Program-made: the position numbers and the translations under genes
Notes under the pieces: model-generated
The model's database searches: none
Seen by the model: the letters and a program-made list of their open reading frames with translations, nothing else
What the model was told of the DNA's origin: nothing
Shown here: piece by piece, positions 57,619 to 64,000 of the stretch
Numbering within the stretch: the first letter of the stretch is position 1
Layout: each line of letters starts with the position of its first letter
Assembly (NCBI GenBank): GCA_964030785.1
Contig: OZ034968.1
Span: 65,449,399 to 65,513,398 of the forward strand
Direction of reading: 5' to 3'
From: Siderastrea siderea
Taxonomy: Eukaryota > Cnidaria > Anthozoa > Scleractinia > Rhizangiidae
Length of the DNA: 64,000 bases

Positions 57619-57851
57619 TATCGCACAAGAAAAAGTAAAAACTTTCAAAGAAACTGTCTCTTTTCATTTAGCTTCAAATCATCCCAACTATTTGAATCAA
57701 ATGTACTTTTACATTTTCTATATTTCCACTTTACTAGCCGGGCATTAACATTGCTCATAATGCCCCTGGGCATTACGGGAAAATCTGGCCCCGAGTATTG
57801 GCCACTCACAGCACGCGTTATATATTTACAAGCTCTAGCCATATAATAAAA

Positions 57852-57950
57852 TTGGGGAATGCAGTAAAGACATCAAAGGACATCTGAGAAGTTACAAGGT
57901 GTCGAATGCCTCAGTAGATTCAGAAGCAAAGCTTTTGCTGGCAAGAGCAG
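57852..57950 (+). CDS. Diverged copy of the palindrome's exon
   Basis: About 33 codons, reading ECSKDIKGHLRSYKVSNASV then DSEAKLLLARAG, end at a donor (GCAG|GTAACT). They align with ECTRHISRHLQLHGLSADKA then VDSEFKLLLARAG in the palindrome at 36.5-43.5 kb. The upstream limit is unclear. No product is known. Confidence 0.4.
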
Positions 57951-58880
57951 GTAACTGTACCGTTGAAAAATTTGGGTACTTACTGCTGTAGACTGCAAAA
58001 TACTTTTTGCTGTTCGCTCTCTTTCTCTGCCTCAAAATAAGAAAAGGAAAGACAAGAAAAAGAAAACTCGCGGGGGCACGAATCTTCCGAAAAAGGTTAA
58101 CTCGCGTGGCGCGAAGTGCCGAAAGTGTGAATTTTCTCGCGCGAGCTACACACGTCCCGCGCGTTCGTATGATGCACCAAGAAATATGTAATGTTTTGCG
58201 CTCGGTCTTTAGCTTGGATACAACAGTACATGCCGCCACCAGGAGTTGTAAAATCTTGCCTAAAGGCCAAATAACACGGAAAACATTCGTGCAACTATTC
58301 GCGCAACGATGTTGCGTTTATTATCACCTCCGCGTCGCGTGTTCAGGTTGCAGAAAGTTAGTTGCTTCTACTTTTCGAAAAATAAAGATTTGTTGCGTGT
58401 ATAGGTGAGAAAACTCTCAACTTTTAACGCATCCTTGTTGCGCAACACGTTACACGAAAATCTTGCCGGTATTACTGAAGCGAAATAATGAAATTACTCC
58501 TGGTATCCACATTTGTTATCACCTGGGGCGCAACACCCCTCTCTCCATCTTGGGGTACATCCATAGATAAGTGAGGGGTAAACGATGTTCTGCACTGCCC
58601 AAATTAAAAAATTCTGTTAAGATACCCGCCTGTTACAATGAGACATATTTGGCAGCTAGGGTGGGTGAATACTTCCACGGGATATATTCCTTTTGACCTA
58701 AATGAAGACAGGAAAACTCAAAGTACCTTGGTACAGATTCTGACGTTTGACGATACTCGGAACTGATTTTTTTTTCTAATTTTTAAAGGAATTTTTGAAT
58801 TCAATGAAGTTCCTTTGGGTTTAACAATATGCCCGCGACACCGGGAAAGGTTTGGAATCCCCTGGAGATCCTACAAGAAA
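57951..58880. other. Intergenic, no gene seen
   Basis: Overlapping opposite-strand frames at 57892-58239 and 58007-58408 cover the same bases and show no known domain. The word GTTGCG recurs at 58310-58445. No gene is supported. Confidence 0.4.
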
Positions 58881-59111
58881 AACTGCAGCTGTCCAAGTGA
58901 AGTGTCTGTTAAATATTTAGGTCCAATTTGCAGCAAATTATGTGGTAGGCCAGATAGTAGAGAATTACAGTAATCGATCCGAGAAGTTGCAAAGGTGTGT
59001 CATAGTATTTCGCAGTTTTTGTGTGACAGGAACTTTCTGGTAGTAACTAGATTACGTAGATGATAGAAAGCTGTTTTGCACAGGTAGTTCACTTGCTTGT
59101 TCTTAGAAAGG
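58881..59111 (-). pseudogene. LINE (CR1/L2-like) reverse-transcriptase fragment
   Basis: On the minus strand CKTAFYHLRNLVTTRKFL, then a stop (near 58998), then HTFATSRIDYCNSLLSGLPH is readable. This block (LCKxxFYHLRN...IDYCNSLLxGLP) is the typical C-terminal part of CR1/L2-type LINE reverse transcriptases. The stop and the quick loss of similarity show decay. The Ty3 element's LTR begins at the next base, so that element inserted into this LINE. Confidence 0.75.
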
Positions 59112-59275
59112 TGTTGACCGGTGAGGACAACTTCTGAAGAACACAACATTTAATACATATAGTTCTAACAAACGGCCAAACACACGGCCATGCTCTCTTG
59201 TACACAACAACTGCTCATGCGCCGCATACCGCTGACCTAACCTAAGACTTGAGAGAATGTTAACTCCTATCAACA
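59112..59275 (-). repeat. 3' LTR, 164 bp
   Basis: In element orientation it starts TGTTGATAGG just after the purine tract and ends CCGGTCAACA, so the tips are the six-base inverted repeat TGTTGA/TCAACA. It contains TATATGTATTAAA, which may supply TATA and polyadenylation signals. The bases AAAGG at 59107-59111 would be the 5-bp target duplication, but the other side is outside the window. Confidence 0.8.
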
Positions 59276-59413
59276 TCCTCCCTTTCAAAGAAAACTATTA
59301 ACGTGTTAATATGTTTCGCATGAGACAGTGAACAAGTAAAATAAACAAATATGAACAAGCAATGTCAGTTAGCAGTCATCATTGAGTACAATTGGACTCT
59401 GAAGTCTCTAGAC

Positions 59414-59802
59414 TCAAAGGTCCAGTCTCTTGGGTGGTCTAATCGTTCGGCCACAACGGGACGTTTGCACTGGACTCTCAGTTGGTGAATCTGAAATGGG
59501 AATGAGCTCTGTGGTTTCTGCAGAATTCCCTGCGGCTGAAGTGTCACTATCATCTGCCACTGGTGGTTCCAGGGTTTGCAGGTTGCAAGGGACTGAAGGC
59601 TCAGCCGGTCTTAAGTGGGTCCTGTTCCGTCTAACCAACCCACCTTGTGTTTCGACGACATACGAACGCGGAGTCACTTCCTCTAAGACTTCGCCACGAT
59701 CCCAGCGTTCACCACGGTGACGGTCATTTGGTCTGGTGAACACAATTTGTCCAGGTGAGAGAGGGGGTAAGTCTCTGCTTGCCGTTTTGTCATAGTGGGC
59801 TT
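59414..59802 (-). pseudogene. Post-integrase C-terminal part of the Ty3 polyprotein, out of frame
   Basis: This frame continues the chromodomain-like or GPY-type region after the integrase, including RPNDRHRGERWDRGEV and GGLVRRNRTHLRP, and ends about 130 codons later with IRPPKRLDL. It is in another frame from the main polyprotein, which stops at 59803. A single-base indel close to 59803 explains the break. Confidence 0.75.
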
Positions 59803-62800
59803 TTAAGCTTTAGCTCGCCTGCCCAGATGTTCGTCACGCACTAAGGCTACTGGTGGCACAGATTGGCTCAACAATGATTCAGCTATTGGCAAGGTGGACT
59901 TCGTTCGCCGGCATAAAAATCTCTGTGCTGGGGAGTAGGTCATACCCTGAGGCGGAGTGTTCCTATGATCCAAGAGACCAGTGAGGAGATCCGACTTTTT
60001 CAACATCTTCTTGGCTTCCTTGACAGCGGATTCGGCTTTACCAGTGGCTCTAGCGTAATAGGGTGACCGGGTGATCAACTTAAAACCATGGGCCTTGGCA
60101 AAGTTCACAAACTCTTGAGAGGTATATTGGGGCCCATTGTCTGACAGAAATGTTTCTGGCACACCATAGCGGGCAAAGTGCGCCTTAGTCACGGAGATAA
60201 CATTGGCAGCGGTGATGTCTTCGTTTAACAGATCAACCTCAAACCAGTCACTGTAGTGGTCTACTGTAACAGCATACCAACGCCCTCCATGCTTAAACAA
60301 GTCCTGCGAAATGAATTTCCATGGACCATGCGGAATCTCATGAGATAACATCGGTTCTTTCGGGAGCGCTGGGCCATAGCTAGCACACAACGAACATTTG
60401 GCACTCTCTTGAAGAATTGCTGTTTGCATTCCAGGCCAATACATTACTTCTCGGGCACGACGAATCATACTTTCACCGCCCTGGTGGCCTTGGTGGAGTT
60501 TTTTCAGCATAGTAGACTGTAGTTTTAGGGGAATGACGACCTTGTGTGATTTGTACAGGACACCATGGTACATTGCTAGCTCATCCCGCAATGGATAGTA
60601 ATGACGAAGTGCTGTGGGAACCTGCGATTTGTCGGAAGGCCATCCATGAGCAACAAATTCACAAAGGACTGACAGGGTAGGGTCTGCTTTCGTTTCAGCT
60701 TTGACTTCTTCTAGTGTGCTAGGATACATCTCTGGCGAGTCTAGTTCCAGGGCCTCTAGCTCTACTCGGAACATCTCGTGGTTGTCCTCCGGGTCGCATT
60801 GAAACACCTCTTCTTGTGGGCCTGAAGGTGAAGGGAGGTTCAGGGCAGCTCTTGACAATGTATCAGCCAAATACATGTATTTGCCTTTCTTGTAGACTAC
60901 TGTAAATTTGAAAGGTTGAAGCTGAAGCATCATGCGTTGAAGGCGCCTGGGGGCTTTACTCAAAGGTTTCTTAAAGATTGTCTCTAACGGTTGGTGGTCA
61001 GAATGTACTATAACATCTTGTTTGCCATAAAGATACTGATAGAATTTTGTACACGCTACTTTGATGGCCAAACATTCCTTCTCAATAGGCGCATAGTTAA
61101 CTTCGGTTGCCGACAGTGTTGAGCTTGTAAAAGCCACAGGCTGCCCATCTTGTAGTAGGGCTCCACCAAGGCCCGTATCGCTGGCATCCACTTGTAACAC
61201 ACATGGCATGTTTACATCAAAGAACTTCAATGTTGTGGCATTTGCAATTGCACTTTTGGCCGTCTTGAAAGCTGTGTCATGCTGAGAAGACCATGACCAG
61301 ACTGCATCCACGTGTGTCAGCTCAGCAAGTGGCTTCACAATTTCTGCAAGATTTGGGGTAAAGCGTGACAAATAGTTGCACATACCCAGGAACCGCTGGA
61401 CCCCTTTTACATCTTGCGGTGGGGTGATGTCCCTAATGGCCCGGACTCGATCTGGATGTGGAGTAATTCCATCACTGCTAAGGAGATGGCCCATCCAAGT
61501 AACTTGCTTCACTTTGAACTGAAATTTCTTTGGGTTCAACTTGAGATTCACTTCTCGGCACCGCAACATTAAGTTCCACAAATTAATGTCATGATCCTTC
61601 TCTGCCTCCTCAAGACTACCACCCCTTTCAAAGACTAAGATGTCATCAGCCTTGTTTACAACACCACTCAATCCTTCTAGAGCTTCATGCTGCCTACGCT
61701 GGTACTCCTCTGGCCCTAGGCTGACCCCAAAGGGCATACGCAGCCAACGGTAGCGGCCAATTGGAGTGTGCATGGTCGTTAAAAATGAGGAACTTTCATC
61801 TAACTCGATGTTTGTGAAGCCCTTGTACACATCCACACAGGAAAACATTTTGGCACTGTTCAACTTTGGCAATAACTCATCAACTGTAGGAATGGGGTAT
61901 TTTGGAACTTCAATGGCTTTATTGATTGTCTGGCTGGGGTCAATGCACACCCGTATGCTTCCATCGGGTTTCTCTCTGTAAACACTGTTAGAGATCCATG
62001 CTGTTGGCTCAGTGACTTTTTCCAGGATACCCTGTTTTTCAAGGTCACGTATTGCTTCTGCTGCTTTTGCTTCTTTTACCACTGGACACCGATGGGGATG
62101 GGCTTGGATTGGAGCCACATTAGGGTTCATGCGGATGTGTAGGGGTGGACCTAATGTTCCCAACCCAGTATGGACATCTTTGAATGCCTCCATGACAATG
62201 GCCTTGGTCAGTTTTCCCCCAGGGACAGGCATATGGGACACTCCCACCTCACTAGCTGCACTCACCATTCGCTGAACTTGAGCTTCACTGGTTGCGGTAC
62301 CGTTAACTGCACTTACATGTATATCTGCACATACACTGTTCACTGAAGAAGTAGTGTCAGGTAAACCAGCTGGTTTCAACTCTCCTGTTGGGCTGTCATT
62401 CAGTGAGGTTGGCCTACTTTCCTTATCAGACATTCCACTTTCCTCTACTTTTCCCCACTGAGATTCAGATTTCTTGTCAGTCTCTTTGTGGTCATTCTGA
62501 TGCAAGGATGGGGCATTTCTTCTTATCTCAATCAGGCCTAGCCTAATACAATCAGATCCACTCAAAAAGGGTGGTTGTGAACCCATGACATCTTTACTTA
62601 ACAGTTGAAATTGAAGAGTGTGAAACTTTCCCTGAGTTTCGCAGACTAACTCAATTTGCCCCACTGGCTTTATTACACCTCCTCCATAGGTGTGCAGAAT
62701 GGCAGAAGAAGGTTTTATTAGGCTACGGATGTCACAGTCCGGTGGACACATGCTCACAAGGTCATCCACTGCAAGTGTGTTAGTTGTTGAGGCTGTATCT

Positions 62801-63849
62801 AATTGCAAAGTTTTCCAAACAAAACAATTTCCAGCTGCTGATAATTTGATCGCTGCAAAGAACTTCTTCCCTTTCTGCACGGATACAGTTCTCACAGAGT
62901 GGATGTCCACTGTAAACAAATGATATGTTTCCTGCTCGCCATCATAAACAGACTCATTCAGTGCATTCACATGCCGAGGCTTGCTTAAACATTTACGGGC
63001 TACATGCCCTTCTTTGCCACATTTTCTACAAATATACTTAAGAAGAATCGCACGACACTTTTCTTTTGCGTGACTTGGTGTTGCTCCACAGTAGTTACAC
63101 TCAGGCTGTTTCGGGGGCAACCCTTTACTAGAGCTTCCACTTGGAGACTGAGGACTTTTAGTCTTTGATGGGGGCACTTTTGCTGTCCAGTTGACCTGCT
63201 CCTGATCTCCACGGACTTGTCTCATAAGACGTCGAGCATCAGTTGAGGATTCATAATTCTTAGCAATTTCAACCACAGCACGAAACTCCACAATGTTACC
63301 TTCCTTGTTACGATGACCATTGGTGTTCAACTTTCCTTGTAAGGCTTCGTCTACCAAACCAGCAATGAAACGATCCCGGCATGCCTGATCTTCAAAGTCC
63401 CCATATTCGCAATATTTAGCTCGTTCCACCACTCGACATTCCCAGGCACTAATCGATTCTCCCTCGGACTGAAACATTCGACCCATCTTCGTTCGCTCCG
63501 CTTGCACACTCACACTACCGCCAAATCGCTTAATGAGGGCTTGAATAACTTTTACTGGATTGTCTTTATTCTCGTCAGACAGTCCCAGCGTTTTGTTATT
63601 GGGATTAATCAATCTCTTCATCTTTGAGGGTTGAGTTGCTCGTAATGTCGACATGCATAGACTTGGTTTCTTCCACTGTGCTTTGCCATCCTCGCTTTCA
63701 TCGTCATATTTGCACCCAGCTTTCGACTGGAACCAGCCCATCACCGTACAATAATCGACATAATCCAAAACGAAACAGTCTAGAGCTTCTCGTTCATCCA
63801 GTCCTTCCTGCAGTTGAGGAACAGGAAAACCGACCGGTGCACCCGCCAT
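59803..63849 (-). CDS. Ty3/gypsy gag-pol polyprotein
   Basis: One frame of about 1,350 codons encodes gag and pol without a stop between them. Counting from the upstream Met at 63927: two zinc knuckles about residues 279-314 (CNYCGATPSHAKEKC and CRKCGKEGHVARKC); an aspartic-protease-like site near 375 (LDTAST, where the usual G is A); reverse transcriptase about 620-800, with LRMPFGVSLGPEEYQ and the ADDILVF active site; RNase H about 909-985 (LQVDASDTGLGGALL, IEKECLAIK, HSDHQPLE); and integrase with an H2C2 zinc finger about 1142-1180 and the catalytic D, D, E in DLFKHGG, LSDNGPQY and TGKAESAV. The start chosen is the Met in MAGAPVGF at 63849, because the residues before it look like a hydrophobic leader unlike gag. 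The frame closes prematurely at 59803, leaving the last part in another frame. All core domains look intact. Confidence 0.92.
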   Translation of the reverse strand: MAGAPVGFPVPQLQEGLDEREALDCFVLDYVDYCTVMGWFQSKAGCKYDDESEDGKAQWKKPSLCMSTLRATQPSKMKRLINPNNKTLGLSDENKDNPVKVIQALIKRFGGSVSVQAERTKMGRMFQSEGESISAWECRVVERAKYCEYGDFEDQACRDRFIAGLVDEALQGKLNTNGHRNKEGNIVEFRAVVEIAKNYESSTDARRLMRQVRGDQEQVNWTAKVPPSKTKSPQSPSGSSSKGLPPKQPECNYCGATPSHAKEKCRAILLKYICRKCGKEGHVARKCLSKPRHVNALNESVYDGEQETYHLFTVDIHSVRTVSVQKGKKFFAAIKLSAAGNCFVWKTLQLDTASTTNTLAVDDLVSMCPPDCDIRSLIKPSSAILHTYGGGVIKPVGQIELVCETQGKFHTLQFQLLSKDVMGSQPPFLSGSDCIRLGLIEIRRNAPSLHQNDHKETDKKSESQWGKVEESGMSDKESRPTSLNDSPTGELKPAGLPDTTSSVNSVCADIHVSAVNGTATSEAQVQRMVSAASEVGVSHMPVPGGKLTKAIVMEAFKDVHTGLGTLGPPLHIRMNPNVAPIQAHPHRCPVVKEAKAAEAIRDLEKQGILEKVTEPTAWISNSVYREKPDGSIRVCIDPSQTINKAIEVPKYPIPTVDELLPKLNSAKMFSCVDVYKGFTNIELDESSSFLTTMHTPIGRYRWLRMPFGVSLGPEEYQRRQHEALEGLSGVVNKADDILVFERGGSLEEAEKDHDINLWNLMLRCREVNLKLNPKKFQFKVKQVTWMGHLLSSDGITPHPDRVRAIRDITPPQDVKGVQRFLGMCNYLSRFTPNLAEIVKPLAELTHVDAVWSWSSQHDTAFKTAKSAIANATTLKFFDVNMPCVLQVDASDTGLGGALLQDGQPVAFTSSTLSATEVNYAPIEKECLAIKVACTKFYQYLYGKQDVIVHSDHQPLETIFKKPLSKAPRRLQRMMLQLQPFKFTVVYKKGKYMYLADTLSRAALNLPSPSGPQEEVFQCDPEDNHEMFRVELEALELDSPEMYPSTLEEVKAETKADPTLSVLCEFVAHGWPSDKSQVPTALRHYYPLRDELAMYHGVLYKSHKVVIPLKLQSTMLKKLHQGHQGGESMIRRAREVMYWPGMQTAILQESAKCSLCASYGPALPKEPMLSHEIPHGPWKFISQDLFKHGGRWYAVTVDHYSDWFEVDLLNEDITAANVISVTKAHFARYGVPETFLSDNGPQYTSQEFVNFAKAHGFKLITRSPYYARATGKAESAVKEAKKMLKKSDLLTGLLDHRNTPPQGMTYSPAQRFLCRRTKSTLPIAESLLSQSVPPVALVRDEHLGRRAKA

Positions 63850-64000
63850 GATAAAAACAAACACGAACAGTTTTCGCGGGCACCAGCTCGGCAAGAACAT
63901 AAATGGCGGGAACGAATCGCACAACAACTACGACCGCTCAACTTCCAAACACGAAATCACCACAATATTAATGCTACTTGTCTTCAGGCGAGTGTTCGTC
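63850..64000 (-). other. 5' untranslated part of the Ty3 element, incomplete
   Basis: The frame continues open to an upstream Met at 63927. No LTR end or primer-binding site is visible before the window ends. Confidence 0.5.

Larger units (their letters stand above)
59112..64000 (-). mobile_element. Ty3/gypsy LTR retrotransposon, 5' end outside the window
   Basis: Order on the minus strand: gag-pol (63849 to about 59414), untranslated stretch, purine tract AAAGGGAGGA (about 59276-59285), then a 164-bp 3' LTR. The 5' LTR and primer-binding site would lie beyond 64000. No envelope gene is seen. Confidence 0.93.

Noticed and set aside
57892..58408. Two overlapping opposite-strand frames of 115 and 133 codons
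   Set aside because: They cover the same bases; neither has a known domain, and the GT-containing donor at 57950 belongs to a different, shorter exon.
59112..59413. Envelope-like third gene of the Ty3 element
   Set aside because: Only about 140 bp lie between the end of pol and the LTR, with no frame of suitable length.

Overview
The window looks like repeat-rich nuclear DNA from a cnidarian, most likely an anthozoan such as a stony coral or sea anemone. The reasons are AT-rich intergenic DNA, an interstitial block of (CCCTAA)n telomere-type repeat, tRNA-derived SINEs, a Ty3/gypsy element with one long gag-pol frame, a Merlin transposase, and many short palindromic DNA transposons. The species cannot be named from the sequence, and the assignment rests on recognising families rather than on a database search.

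Layout, left to right. 0-9 kb: a MITE, a decayed ATPase-like gene (1.5-2.6 kb, minus) with a Walker A motif split by a short intron, a SINE with target-site duplication (TSD), a broken Merlin transposase, interstitial telomere repeat (4.69-4.81 kb), a 49-bp GC-rich minisatellite (5.15-6.01 kb), two foldbacks, and a MYB/SANT-like gene with two frameshifts (7.56-8.6 kb). 9-17 kb: MITEs, including a 454-bp element with an 8-bp TSD and a 401-bp element with a 9-bp TSD, then a decayed DUF3504/KCTD1-type gene fragment. 17.6-28.8 kb: the main host genes, both on the minus strand: a GT31 (beta-1,3-galactosyltransferase-like) gene carrying an 8-bp tandem duplication that breaks its frame, and an intact single-exon type II membrane protein with a DXD-like motif. 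Between them lie a 266-bp satellite and two tRNA-like sequences. 28.8-36.4 kb holds little.

36.4-44.0 kb is a very large imperfect palindrome. Each arm carries the same head-to-head pair of exon-like segments. The right arm also holds 2.75 kb absent from the left arm, including a 309-codon exon of unknown function. 49.7-52.1 kb is a second giant foldback: arms of about 0.92 kb, a 0.54-kb centre and a 7-bp TSD, so it moved as a transposon. A second, near-identical copy of the 9.5-kb MITE sits at 52.3 kb with its own 8-bp TSD, and a diverged relative lies at 57.1 kb. A 2.3-kb element with terminal inverted repeats spans 54.0-56.3 kb. At 56.5-56.9 kb one MITE is nested inside another.

The right end is a Ty3/gypsy retrotransposon on the minus strand, running off the window. 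Its 3' LTR starts immediately beside a decayed LINE reverse-transcriptase fragment. The polyprotein has all expected domains but a one-base frame break separates the last part after the integrase. Host coding capacity is low; the dominant theme is inverted-repeat transposons and nested insertions.
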